Assembly (NCBI RefSeq): GCF_000235605.1 | Contig: NC_016584.1 | Location: forward strand, 4,508,001-4,572,000 | Source: Desulfosporosinus orientis DSM 765 | GTDB lineage: Bacteria > Bacillota > Desulfitobacteriia > Desulfitobacteriales > Desulfitobacteriaceae | Reading direction: 5' to 3' | DNA: 64,000 nt | Shown: piece after piece, positions 35,866-44,082 of the stretch | Layout of the letters: each line of letters opens with the position of its first letter | How positions within the stretch are numbered: position 1 is the first letter of the stretch | Program-made: the position numbers and the translations under genes | The notes under the pieces: generated by a model | Told to the model about the DNA's origin: nothing | Databases searched by the model: none | The model's input: the letters and a program-made list of their open reading frames with translations, nothing else

Positions 35866-36734
35866 GACTGATACAGTAACTGATCATCAGCGGACGCACA
35901 CCCAATGCCATCGCCGCTGAAATTAACATGATCAAATTCCAGGCTGAGAGGGTCTACCTTGCCGCCGCCGTCGAGATCGGAAGGCGGCTGACGGAGGCTA
36001 AGGCCTTGCTTAAGCATGGAGAATGGGGCAAGTGGCTGGAGGAGTCGGTGGATTTCTCTCAGAGCAGGGCCAATAAAATGATACGTATCTTCAAAGAGTA
36101 CGGAGCCGGACAGCTTTCCTCCTCAAATTCGGATTCGAATCCGAATTTAAGCTACAGCCAGGCGGTGCTTCTTTTAGGTATCCCTAAGGAGGAACGGGCG
36201 CAGTTCATCGTGGATATGGATGTGGAAGGCATGACCATCCAGGAACTGCGGCAGGCGGTCAGTGAACGAACTCAGGCCTTGCAGGAAAAGGACCAGGCCC
36301 TGGAGGTTAACGCGGACCTCCAGAAAACAGTGGAAGACCAAGGGGATATCATCGCCGGGCTGACTGAAGAGCTGGACAACCTGAAGGCCCAATTGGAGAA
36401 CGTCAAGACGTCCAAAGCGGAACTCGATCAAACGGCCAGGCAGCTGAAGGATTCTCTGGAATCCCTCCAAAAAACCTCAAACGCCAAGGGCTACGAGAGG
36501 ATGAAAACGAACTTCATTAATACGTCCCTCAAGGTCAGGGCCAACCATATCGCTTTCCTCTGCGAAAACCTGGATGAAACCATTAAGGAAGTGAAGCATA
36601 AGCTGCTCCAAATCGCTCCCAATGACAAGGAGACGTATATCATTTATAAGAATAAAGTTTATGATCTGCTGAAAATGTGGCTTAAGGACGAGACGTGGAG
36701 CAGGCAAGCTCGCCCCGGCGGAGATGCTCAGTAA
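35864..36734 (+). pseudogene. DUF3102 family protein with early frameshift
   Basis: AAGGAG precedes the ATG at 35864 (MTDTVTDHQRT), after which a 1- or 4-base insertion near 35895 shifts the frame. The conserved part resumes as PNAIAAEINMIKFQAERVYL, then EIGRRLTEAKALLKHGEWG, KWLEESVDFSQS, the DUF3102 signature, followed by a coiled coil (residues ~100-180) and a C-terminal helical domain. An internal ATG at 35928 opens 268 codons, so a shortened product could be made. DUF3102 proteins are linked to plasmids and mobile elements. The last ~24 residues (TWSRQARPGGDAQ) differ from the second copy at 43633, suggesting a changed end. Confidence 0.65.
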
Positions 36735-36744
36735 GGAATGGTGG

Positions 36745-36915
36745 ATGATGAAGAGGAACTATGTTTTCCCGGCCATTATTGAGCGGGATAAAACAAGCGG
36801 CAAATATACGGTTGTTTTTCCGGACCTGCGAAGGGTACTCCCAATATGTTCCGCCGAGTATTACCTATATGTGAGCCGGTTGCATACTATGCAAAAGGGC
36901 GCCAGTCAGTCTTAA
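36745..36915 (+). pseudogene. HicB-like antitoxin N-terminal fragment
   Basis: From two adjacent ATGs the frame reads MMKRNYVFPAIIERDKTSGK then YTVVFPDL, the start of a HicB antitoxin (partial RNase H fold). After FPDL the sequence loses similarity (RRVLPICSAEY) and the frame ends in the hairpin at 36894. No HicA toxin is visible. Confidence 0.45.
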
Positions 36916-36934
36916 AACTGATTGGCACCCTTTT
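36894..36934 (+). terminator. Hairpin terminator (GTCAGTC family)
   Basis: AAAGGGCGCCAGTCAGT pairs with ACTGATTGGCACCCTTTT, then TCTATTG. Same core as 35506-35552 and 48329-48367. Confidence 0.65.
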
Positions 36935-36984
36935 CTATTGTCAAGCCACACAATGATAATAACACGTAGTATAAAAATAAAACT

Positions 36985-37242
36985 TCAATTTTGCAGGTAC
37001 ATATTTAACTTTTCTAGATCAATGATAAACCCGGCATTGAGCAGCATATCCAATCCTAAAAGTCCATTAATATCTTCGTAAATGTAGCTTGTAAAATCCA
37101 ATGAACAATTATTAATGCAATATTCTCCGATCTTGACTTTGTCCACTTTCTTTACAAAAGAATGTTCTTTCCCCCCTATGCCATAAGAGGTAACAATTTC
37201 AATACTAGTAAAAAGCAATCCATCTCCATATTCAATGCGCGT
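36985..37242 (-). pseudogene. Retropepsin-like aspartic protease lacking its active site
   Basis: The frame RIEYGDGLLFTSIEI joins directly to VTSYGIGGKEHSFVKKVDKV and ends INGLLGLDMLLNAGFIIDLE. In the retropepsin-like family of Firmicutes a stretch of about 45 residues with the DTGA catalytic aspartate lies between these parts; here it is deleted in frame. The expected start codon (MRIEY) reads ACG at 37240-37242. So neither start nor catalytic residue survives. The upstream partner gene is also broken. Confidence 0.6.
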
Positions 37243-37486
37243 TTTTTAATGCTCTCCTCAATCCAATTCTCGTTCTCAACTTTATCACTACTACTTCATT
37301 TGCAGTATGATAAATCAAAACATTATCCTTAGATTCCAAAAGCTCACGCGTTGCTTTATCATCTGCTATAGGCCCAATTACCGCTATTTCATCCACATAT
37401 TCCTTGTCGTTTTCAATATGTGATTTTAAAACTTCAAACTTTACAAACTAATTGGGATAAATATTTCTTACCTCATTCCACTTCAT
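37232..37486 (-). pseudogene. Retropepsin partner protein with an amber codon
   Basis: ATG 37486 reads MKWNEVRNIYPN, then TAG (37448-37450), then FVKFEVLKSHIENDKEYVDE, IAVIGPIADDKATRELL and VLIYHTANEVVVIK to a TGA at 37232. The 84-codon frame is otherwise complete. The small protein is regularly found just before the retropepsin-like gene. A CAG (Gln) to TAG change explains the stop. Function unknown. Confidence 0.55.
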
Positions 37487-37633
37487 AATAAAAAAACCTT
37501 CCCAAAATTTACTATAAATTAGTATATCATAAAAATTAAAGCTTCAATAGTCGGGCTGTGTTCAAAGCGGCCGGTCAATAGGTCAGACTAGCTGGATGAA
37601 AATAGGCATACAATTTTGAACAATAATTAGGAA

Positions 37634-37661
37634 GGACTCCGCAAAGGGGTCTTTTTGAACA
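37634..37661 (+). terminator. Weak terminator
   Basis: GACTCC-GCAAA-GGGGTC (one G-T pair) followed by TTTTTG on the plus strand. No plus-strand gene directly precedes it. Confidence 0.4.
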
Positions 37662-37713
37662 TAGAAACACTTCAACTTGCTTCTTTCCCTATAGGTACCT
37701 CTAAAGCCCCAAA

Positions 37714-38025
37714 TCAATCCTTACTCATAGACTCCAGCAACTTCTGAAGACGGTCGATTTGTTCCGGTGAAAGTTTTCTTACCGTTTCTACCAGACGGCG
37801 AAGTTCCGGCTCCAACTGCGGACGTTCTTCAGCGAAAAATTCTGTGAGGGTGACATTGAGAGCCGAACAGATCTTTTCAATGGTGACAGCGTTGGGTGAT
37901 TTCTTTCCAGATTCTATATCGCTAATCGTAGTTTGACCAATTTCCGCAATACCGGCCAAATCTTTTTGACTTAATTTATTCTTCTTTCGTAATTCCAAAA
38001 ATTTAGCGCCATAATCTATTCCCAT
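37714..38025 (-). CDS. XRE-family transcriptional regulator
   Basis: 103 residues from ATG 38025, preceded by AGGGAGTG; the longer frame to 38115 would be translated through the operator region and is unlikely. Helix-turn-helix in residues 8-60 (LRKKNKLSQKDLAGIAEIGQ, TISDIESGKKSP), then an acidic/leucine-rich tail LRRLVETVRKLSPEQIDRLQ. Divergent from a second XRE gene; three related sites lie between them, one over its -10 box, which indicates autorepression. Typical of phage or mobile-element switches, though no phage genes are present. Confidence 0.85.
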   Translation of the reverse strand: MGIDYGAKFLELRKKNKLSQKDLAGIAEIGQTTISDIESGKKSPNAVTIEKICSALNVTLTEFFAEERPQLEPELRRLVETVRKLSPEQIDRLQKLLESMSKD

Positions 38026-38040
38026 TATTTCACTCCCTAT

Positions 38041-38113
38041 CGCTAAAGCAATTATAGCAAATAAAAAAGCCCGCCCATAGCACGCTAAAGCGGTTGCAAA
38101 ATATCGCAAAGGC
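38041..38113. promoter_or_regulatory. Operator array between divergent XRE genes
   Basis: CGCTAAAGC at 38041 and 38083 (42 bp apart) and CGCAAAGGC at 38105 (22 bp further) are spaced by about whole helical turns. The first overlaps a TATAAT-like box for the minus-strand regulator. Confidence 0.55.
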
Positions 38114-38122
38114 AATTATAAT
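38094..38122 (+). promoter_or_regulatory. Sigma-A promoter of the plus-strand XRE operon
   Basis: TTGCAA (38094-38099), 17-base spacer, TATAAT (38117-38122), 24 bp before the start codon at 38146. The spacer contains the CGCAAAGGC site. Confidence 0.7.
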
Positions 38123-38145
38123 TATTGTCAAAAGGAAGTGCCTTT

Positions 38146-38379
38146 ATGCAGAACCTTAACTTTTTTCGAACAAAACAAAAATTGTCTCAGGCTGAGCTTT
38201 CCAGACGCTCGAAGGTTTCCCAAACCTATATTTCCGAGCTGGAAGCTAACAAAAAACAGCCCACCTACCCTATTCTCAAGAAACTCGCAGCAGCTCTCGG
38301 TGTTAGTATTTCCGAACTTATCGGTGAACAATCCCCCAAACAGCGGGAGGAAAACGATGGACAGACAGGAACTCAGTGA
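38146..38379 (+). CDS. XRE-family transcriptional regulator (small)
   Basis: 77 residues from ATG 38146 with AAGGAAG upstream; an earlier in-frame start at 38125 lacks a site. It is nearly all helix-turn-helix: FFRTKQKLSQAELSRRSKVS, QTYISELEANKKQPTYPIL, KKLAAALGVSISELIGE. Overlaps by 23 bp the next small gene at 38357, so the two are coupled. It shares its operator region with the divergent XRE gene. Confidence 0.85.
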   Translation: MQNLNFFRTKQKLSQAELSRRSKVSQTYISELEANKKQPTYPILKKLAAALGVSISELIGEQSPKQREENDGQTGTQ

Positions 38380-38575
38380 TTTCGAGATCGGCTATGACTA
38401 TGTCCGCAGGCGCTATTCCTCTTTGGCTAAACACAGCTATCAGGATTTATGGAAACTGGGAATCGCTTATCTGCAGACAAAAGGCGCTGACGCCGAGCTT
38501 TCCCGAGGCATGGGCTTCTATTTCCTGGAGTTAGGCATTAGAATCCGCCTTGCTGAGATTACATCAGATCATTAG
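38357..38575 (+). CDS. Small conserved-looking protein downstream of XRE regulator
   Basis: 72 residues (MDRQELSDFEIGYDYVRRRY, ending RIRLAEITSDH), ATG preceded by GGGAGG. It is helical, with no known domain. Overlap with the XRE gene indicates co-expression. Its terminator follows at 38582-38626. A degenerate copy of part of this gene (GATTTATGGAAACTGGGA) plus the terminator is present at 49428-49500, which shows the unit has been duplicated. Confidence 0.6.
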   Translation: MDRQELSDFEIGYDYVRRRYSSLAKHSYQDLWKLGIAYLQTKGADAELSRGMGFYFLELGIRIRLAEITSDH

Positions 38576-38581
38576 AAAATT

Positions 38582-38626
38582 AAGCATGGCCCAGAAACGA
38601 CAACATTGTCATTCTAGGCCATGCTT
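38582..38626 (+). terminator. Terminator of the XRE/small-gene operon
   Basis: AAGCATGGCC pairs with GGCCATGCTT, with an inner GACAA/TTGTC stem, followed by TACTTCC. The same hairpin arm recurs at 49470. Confidence 0.55.
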
Positions 38627-38860
38627 TACTTCCCCCCATCTCCGGCATATGGAACAATTGCACGTTTCGTTAAATTCTCACATAAATGCGGCGGATTATC
38701 CAATTTTAATCCTTCAGGCCTTAAATCCCTGCAGTTTAAACTTCCGAATTCTATTTCAAATTTATTCGCAAACTCACAACATCTAGATGCAATTTCATCC
38801 CGTTCAATTCCTTTTTCTTTTCCTAGACCCCCAGCTTGCTGAAGATATTGGTCAGAATAT
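38627..38860 (-). pseudogene. C_GCAxxG_C_C protein fragment fused to a LuxR-HTH end
   Basis: On the minus strand TNIFSKLGV followed by a stop copies the end of a LuxR HTH (compare HLTNIFGKLGV of the gene at 40736). Directly after it GKEKGIERDEIASRCCEFAN, FEIEFGSLNCRDLRPEG and DNPPHLCENLTKRAI match the C-terminus of C_GCAxxG_C_C family redox proteins. Neither has a start. This is a junction of two unrelated remnants. Confidence 0.5.
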
Positions 38861-38865
38861 TATAC

Positions 38866-40551
38866 CTACCCCTGGTCTCCTTGGGCATATACCGCCGTGA
38901 AGGTTCCATCTCCATTCGATTTGGCTACCCAGGCAGCACTTTTTCCTGGTCTGTATAGGAACAAATCGTCTTTACCGTCCCCGTTGTAATCAAATACTAA
39001 TACTTTGTCGTCAGGAGACAAAAGATCATATCCTGCAATTCCATTTCCACCATGACCTTGGGCATATACCGCCGTAAAGGTTCCATCTCCGTTCGATTTG
39101 GCTGCCCAGGCAGCACCTTTTCCTGGTCTGTATAGGAACAAATCGTCTTTACCGTCCCCGTTGTAATCAAATACTAATACTTTGTCGTCAGGAGACAAAA
39201 GATCATATCCTGCAATTCCATTTCCACCATGACCTTGGGCATATACCGCCGTGAAGGTTCCATCTCCATTCGACCTGGCTACCCAGGCAGCACCTTTTCC
39301 TGGTCTGTATAGGAACAAATCGTCTTTACCGTCCCCGTTGTAATCAAATGCTAATACCTTGTCGTCAGGAGACAAAAGATCATATCCTGCAATTCCATTT
39401 CCACCATGACCTTGGGCATATACCGCCGTGAAGGTTCCATCTCCATTCGATTTGGCTACCCAGGCAGCACCTTTTCCTGGTCTGTATAGGAACAAATCGT
39501 CTTTACCGTCCCCGTCGTAATCAAATACTAATACTTTGTCGTCAGGAGACAAAAGATCATATCCTGCAATTCCATCACCTTGGGCATATACCGCCGTGAA
39601 GGTTCCATCTTCATTCGACCTGACTACCCAGCCAGCACCTTTTCCTGGAATATATACGAACAAGTCTTTTTTTCCATCCCCATTGCAATCAAATGGCACT
39701 ATTTTAGTATTTTTATCAAAAAATTTAAAACCATAATTAGTTAAGATTATTTGCCTGCAAATTTCCCCATTAACATAATCCACAGCAATTATGCCTAATC
39801 CTTTATTTGCGATTCCATCACAGTAATCCTTAATTTTTGGGTTGATTTGATCTGAGATATCTTTTCTAGCCAGGCCACAATAACCACTTGCTTGTGTTAA
39901 ATATAAAGTTGTTTTATTATAATTTGCTTTTGCGTTGTCCATTCCTTTTTTAGTAGAAGTCCATTTTTGGTCTACTGTCCAAACCGAATATTCGTCTTCG
40001 TTTTGAATGTTATCATAATTTATTCCATACGACGTTATACCCGCTGCTAAAGTGAAGTTTCTAAGTAAGACAATCTTTCCCCTTACATCAGCTAAGCTGG
40101 GTATAGTGGTATCTAGATACCACATATTGGGGTATTTATTAACATAGTTCCTAAATATTTGTTCAAAATCAAGGGTACAGTTATCATCGTTAGCACTATA
40201 CTCATCCTTAACTCTCATAACAATTGTCTCGGAAGGATGTTTTTCAAAAAACGTTTGACAATAACCCATAACATCATCAAAATTCATATTTTGGTAAACA
40301 CAATCATGATGTATAGTAAAAGAATTATTTATTTTACGGCATCTAATGTCCAAATATCTTACTCCTGCATCTAATTGCTCAGAAATTTTTAAATCCTGGC
40401 ATTTGATAGCAAGAAAGCCATGTTGGGCACCTGAGTCGTGTGTACCAGGAATTGAAATGTTTGCAAGGCTTATTTCGTCTGGTAAATATGACATCCATGG
40501 CAAACTGTTAATCTGATGTAGTGGTACAAAAGCATTTGTAGAAACTTTCAT
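38866..40551 (-). CDS. PI-PLC X-domain phospholipase with tandem VCBS/FG-GAP-like repeats
   Basis: 561 residues, start preceded by AAGGAGG. The N-terminal 280 residues are a phosphatidylinositol-specific phospholipase C: ISIPGTHDSG with H38, FTIHHDCVY with H81/H82, VRYLDIRCR, ETIVMRVKDEY. The C-terminus has four to five repeats of 59 residues, each with DYNGDGKDDLFLYRPGKGAA, a calcium-binding DxDGDGxxD loop of the FG-GAP/VCBS type. The DNA of the repeats (177-bp period, 38884 to 39583) is almost identical, indicating recent duplication. No signal peptide is seen, which is odd for an enzyme expected outside the cell. Confidence 0.85.
   Translation of the reverse strand: MKVSTNAFVPLHQINSLPWMSYLPDEISLANISIPGTHDSGAQHGFLAIKCQDLKISEQLDAGVRYLDIRCRKINNSFTIHHDCVYQNMNFDDVMGYCQTFFEKHPSETIVMRVKDEYSANDDNCTLDFEQIFRNYVNKYPNMWYLDTTIPSLADVRGKIVLLRNFTLAAGITSYGINYDNIQNEDEYSVWTVDQKWTSTKKGMDNAKANYNKTTLYLTQASGYCGLARKDISDQINPKIKDYCDGIANKGLGIIAVDYVNGEICRQIILTNYGFKFFDKNTKIVPFDCNGDGKKDLFVYIPGKGAGWVVRSNEDGTFTAVYAQGDGIAGYDLLSPDDKVLVFDYDGDGKDDLFLYRPGKGAAWVAKSNGDGTFTAVYAQGHGGNGIAGYDLLSPDDKVLAFDYNGDGKDDLFLYRPGKGAAWVARSNGDGTFTAVYAQGHGGNGIAGYDLLSPDDKVLVFDYNGDGKDDLFLYRPGKGAAWAAKSNGDGTFTAVYAQGHGGNGIAGYDLLSPDDKVLVFDYNGDGKDDLFLYRPGKSAAWVAKSNGDGTFTAVYAQGDQG
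38884..39640. repeat. Tandem 177-bp repeats within the PI-PLC gene
   Basis: The motif GGCATATACCGCCGT starts near 38884, 39061, 39238, 39415 and 39583 (spacings 177, 177, 177, 168). Copies differ at only a few positions; the last lacks nine bases. Confidence 0.85.
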
Positions 40552-40630
40552 TTTTTACTCCTCCTTAATTTAAAATTAATCCTTTTTCGGTTGAGCTCCG
40601 CCGGCCTTTGCTGGCTGATGGAAACAAAAA

Positions 40631-40655
40631 GCACCTGGCATACTATGCCAAGCGC
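40631..40655 (-). terminator. Terminator of the LuxR/MalT-type gene
   Basis: Minus strand GCGCTTGGCATA-G-TATGCCAGGTGC (two G-T pairs) followed by TTTTTG, 81 bp beyond the stop. Confidence 0.65.
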
Positions 40656-40735
40656 ATTCTACCATTTTGATTTGGTTTTGTTACTATACCTGGTATAGGA
40701 AAATTGCGCAAAAGGTCTAGAAAATGAACTATTTT

Positions 40736-43345
40736 TTACCGGATCAGGCCCGACTGGCGCGCCCGCTCCACCGCCTCCCGGCGCCCGGTGACTCCCAGCT
40801 TGCCAAAGATATTGGTCAGGTGGAATTTGACCGTCACCAGCCCGACGCCGAGTTCCCCGGCGATTGAACGGTTGTCCAGGCCATTGGCCGCCAGGTGCAG
40901 CACGGCCAGTTCCTTGGTTGTGAGGGGTTCATCCAAGTGAGTCGCAGGTGCCGCCTGCAGCCCAGGGAAGCTGATCACCGGGCTCCCGCGTAAGAGGGAG
41001 ATTAACTGCCGGACATAAGCCGACTCCTCCGCTGGACGGCTGTGGCTCAGACGCCGCAAGAGAGCCAGCATCGGCACTCCTTCGTCAACGAAGCTGCGCA
41101 GGTAAGCATTCTCCCGACCAAGAACGAGGTTCTGTCGGAGGATTTCCAAGGCTTGGGCAGTCCGACCCATAGCATCACAGGCGAAGGCCATCAGGTTGGA
41201 TATTTCGATGATCCCGGGCAAGCGCTCCTCCTTTTCGGTAAAGACCAGCAAGCGCTCCAAAAGCAGCAGTGCCTCATCCCGCCGTCCCCGGGCCAGCAAA
41301 ACTCTGGCCAGGGTTATGTGTTCGTAGGTCCGGGCGGCACTGAGGCGGTCGTATACGTCCAGACGACTTCCGGCCAGCCATTCCTCAACTGCCGGTACAT
41401 CACCCGCCGCCAGGTGGAGGCGCGCCTTAAGGGCGGCCAGGGGGGGCAGCCACTGCGGCTGGCTCAAGCTCCGAACAATCTTTTCCCCCTCCATGGCTGC
41501 AGTCAGGGCGCCCGCCAGGTCGCCGCGGGCGAAGTGGATCCTGGAGAGGGTGAACAGGGCCGGCACCAAAGCTCCGGTCTCTTCCATCTTTTGAGCCTCT
41601 TCCATCCCTTCCGCCAGGCTCCGGGTTGCATCATCCAGCTTGTTCCATTCGTAAAAGGCCTCGGCGTTAGCTACCAGAGCGTAACCCGCGCGGATGGCTG
41701 GGGCGATCAGGGCTCTGACTTTGAGGAAGGACCCGCTCTCTATGGCCTGCGCCTTCTCTTGCAGGTGGCCGAAGGCTCCCAGCACTCCTCCCAGCAGGCT
41801 GGGTTCCTGGGGCTGCAATATATTGATCAAGTTATATGTAATAAACTTCTTCCTGGCCTGACCGGCCTGGGCCAACCAGCGCAGGCTTTCCGGCACATTC
41901 ATTCGTTTGATCGCCAGGTAGGCTCCCAGAACAGCCCGGTCGATGGTTATCCTGTTATCATCGCCAATACCATTTTGCTTTAGCTCCCGCCAGACATCAT
42001 CCGCCTGTTTCAGCCACCGCTCCACTTCGTCAGGCTGGTTGGCCGCAACGGCAGCCCAGGCCTGAGCCACACACAGGGTTGAGCTTTCCTTCAGTTTTTC
42101 GGCTGGCAGGGCCTGCAGCCAACGGAACAGGGTGGCTGTTTCATCCCAGCCCGGCATTTCCAGAAACAGTTGCTCCACCAAGCCGGCCGCCTGATGGTAA
42201 TCCTCCCCTTGCAAGAAGTAATCGACGGCTTTAGCAGTCAGCCCGGCATCAACACACCAACGGGCGGCTTTTCCATACATACCAAGGATCTGCCCCGGAT
42301 ATTTTTCCTGAAAAAGGCCCCGCAAGAATTCGGCAAAGAGGTGATGATAAACATACCAGCCGTCCTTTTCGTCCAGGCAGGTCACAAAACCACTTGCCTG
42401 GGCCACAGCGGCGAGCACGGTGCCGCTGTCCGACCTGCCGGTCACTGCCGCGCAGAGCGGTCCGGAGAGATGGTCAAGGATGGATGTCTGGAGCAGGAAC
42501 TCCTGAACATTTGGCCCGATCCCCCCAAACACCTCTTCTCGGAAGTAACCGGCGAGCAGGCGGTCTCTGCCCCCGAATCCTTCGATTGTCGCGGTTTTAT
42601 TGTCACTTTTCAGCAAAGACATAGCCGCCATCTGCATGCCGGCGACCCAGCCTCCTGTACGTTGGGTCAATATTTCGACCTCTTCGCCGGTGAGGTCGAT
42701 GTTCTTCTGACTGCAGAAGGCCGCCGCTTCCTCCATAGCAAAGATAAGGTCCTGAACGGTCAATTCCGCCACTTGTCCGGCGGTCCGCCGGCGAGACATC
42801 CGCAGAGGCGGTTCTGTGCGTCCGACGATGATCGGATGCATTTGCTGAGGGGCATAGCGCACCAGGAATGAGAGGGTTTCGTGAACAAGAGGTTCATTGA
42901 TAAGGTGATAATCGTCAAGGATCAGGGCACAATCAAAGGGTAGTTTTGACAGATCGTCTATAAGCAAAGAAATGATCGCTTCCCAAGGCGGATTGGTTGA
43001 GGAATGCAATAGGGGCGCCGTCTCTCTGCCAATACCCTCCTCCAGGCCGCTTAGGGCGGCTGTAACATAGGTCCAGAAGCGCACCGGGTCGTTATCGCCG
43101 TCGTCTAAAGACAGCCAGGCCACGGGGAAACCCTTGTGCCCGGCCCACTGAGCCACAGCACTAGTCTTGCCGAACCCGGCGGGGGCTGTTACCAAGGTGA
43201 GTCCGTTTTGCAGCATCCCATCCAAACGGGAATAGATCCGCGGTCGCTCCACCAGGCCAGTCAAGGTGCGCGGCATTTGCAGCTTGGCCTGAAGCAAAGG
43301 AACCTGAAGCGTATAATTATTTATGGGAATAACCTTTCGTTTCAT
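40736..43345 (-). CDS. MalT-type ATP-dependent LuxR-family regulator
   Basis: 869 residues, start preceded by GAGGTGG. Order: STAND NTPase with Walker A APAGFGKTS (K60), LILDDYHL (Walker B, about 145), a TPR-like helical centre (400-780), and a LuxR C-terminal helix-turn-helix (LTTKELAVLHLAANGLDNRS, HLTNIFGKLGVTGRREAVER). Such regulators activate transcription on binding an inducer. The nearest gene in the same direction is the PI-PLC (185 bp downstream, beyond a terminator), a possible but unproven target. Its GC content is clearly higher than that of its neighbours, suggesting recent arrival or different origin. Confidence 0.88.
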   Translation of the reverse strand: MKRKVIPINNYTLQVPLLQAKLQMPRTLTGLVERPRIYSRLDGMLQNGLTLVTAPAGFGKTSAVAQWAGHKGFPVAWLSLDDGDNDPVRFWTYVTAALSGLEEGIGRETAPLLHSSTNPPWEAIISLLIDDLSKLPFDCALILDDYHLINEPLVHETLSFLVRYAPQQMHPIIVGRTEPPLRMSRRRTAGQVAELTVQDLIFAMEEAAAFCSQKNIDLTGEEVEILTQRTGGWVAGMQMAAMSLLKSDNKTATIEGFGGRDRLLAGYFREEVFGGIGPNVQEFLLQTSILDHLSGPLCAAVTGRSDSGTVLAAVAQASGFVTCLDEKDGWYVYHHLFAEFLRGLFQEKYPGQILGMYGKAARWCVDAGLTAKAVDYFLQGEDYHQAAGLVEQLFLEMPGWDETATLFRWLQALPAEKLKESSTLCVAQAWAAVAANQPDEVERWLKQADDVWRELKQNGIGDDNRITIDRAVLGAYLAIKRMNVPESLRWLAQAGQARKKFITYNLINILQPQEPSLLGGVLGAFGHLQEKAQAIESGSFLKVRALIAPAIRAGYALVANAEAFYEWNKLDDATRSLAEGMEEAQKMEETGALVPALFTLSRIHFARGDLAGALTAAMEGEKIVRSLSQPQWLPPLAALKARLHLAAGDVPAVEEWLAGSRLDVYDRLSAARTYEHITLARVLLARGRRDEALLLLERLLVFTEKEERLPGIIEISNLMAFACDAMGRTAQALEILRQNLVLGRENAYLRSFVDEGVPMLALLRRLSHSRPAEESAYVRQLISLLRGSPVISFPGLQAAPATHLDEPLTTKELAVLHLAANGLDNRSIAGELGVGLVTVKFHLTNIFGKLGVTGRREAVERARQSGLIR

Positions 43346-43395
43346 GCCGCCACCTCGCTATATATAAATTCCGATTCGTGAAGATAATTAGCTCG

Positions 43396-43563
43396 TCAAT
43401 ATATCCAGTTAAAATATTTCCCTAATTTATTATGAGCCTCAAATTTAACAATATCAACAATCTTCCAATCCCTTTTATAATCTGAATTTCTACAGATTTC
43501 ATTAATTTCCTCTAAATAGTAACGATAATAATTCGCAAAAAATTCGAGTAGAAAAGAATGTTG
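43396..43563 (-). pseudogene. Unidentified protein C-terminal remnant
   Basis: 55 codons, open from a stop and ending with TGA at 43396-43398: HSFLLEFFANYYRYYLEEIN, then RNSDYKRDWKIVDIVKFEAH, NKLGKYFNWIY. No start codon of use; composition is natural but the family is not recognised. It lies between the MalT-type gene and the DUF3102 remnant. Confidence 0.35.
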
Positions 43564-43632
43564 TCAATCAAACCTTATATATTTTTTACCCTTTGTGATA
43601 TCTTAGGAATTTCAACTTGTGATGCTAAAAAC

Positions 43633-44015
43633 AGCTGGAGGAGTCGGTGGATTTCTCTCAGAGCAGGGCCAATAAAATGATACGTATCTTCAAAGAGTAC
43701 GGAGCCGGACAGCTTTCCTCCTCAATTCGGATTCGAATCCGAATTTGAGCTACAGCCAGGCAGCTGAAGGATTCTCTGGAATCCCTCCAAAAAACCTCAA
43801 ACGCCAAGAGCTACGAGAGGATGAAAACGAACTTCATTAATACGTCCCTCAAGGTCAGGGCCAACCATATCGCCTTCCTTTGTGAAAGCCTGGATGAAAC
43901 CATTAAGGAAGTGAAGCATAAACTGCTCCAAATCGCTCCCAATGACAAGGAGACGTATATCATTTATAAGAATAAAGTTTATGATCTGCTGAAAATGTGG
44001 CTTAAGGACGAGAAA
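43633..44015 (+). pseudogene. Second, deleted copy of the DUF3102 gene
   Basis: 43633-43750 matches 36034-36157 and 43755-44015 matches 36435-36695 almost base for base. The 278 bp between are deleted at a shared GCCAGGC, and one A is missing near 43725. Internal ATG at 43821 opens MKTNFINTSLKVRANHIAFL. The 3' end meets a reversed fragment of the same gene at 44016-44082. Confidence 0.75.
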
Positions 44016-44082
44016 TTCGGATTCAAATCCGAATTTGAGGAGACAAGCTGTCCGGCTCCGTACTCTCTCTTCCAGCCACTTC
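44016..44082 (-). repeat. Inverted fragment of the DUF3102 gene
   Basis: Minus strand reads AAGTGGCTGGA joined to AGTACGGAGCCGGACAGCTT and TCCTCAAATTCGGATT, i.e. 36031-36150 with an internal deletion, in the opposite orientation to 43633-44015. The two meet at the palindrome around AATTCGGATTCAAATCCGAATTT. Confidence 0.65.

Noticed and set aside
38884-39640. Regular repeats that could suggest a CRISPR array
   Set aside because: The 177-bp units are coding, in frame, and encode calcium-binding repeats; there are no short repeats with unique spacers.
41042-41983. Long plus-strand frame of 313 codons opposite the LuxR gene
   Set aside because: It is a GC-rich shadow of the regulator gene without a ribosome binding site or domain.
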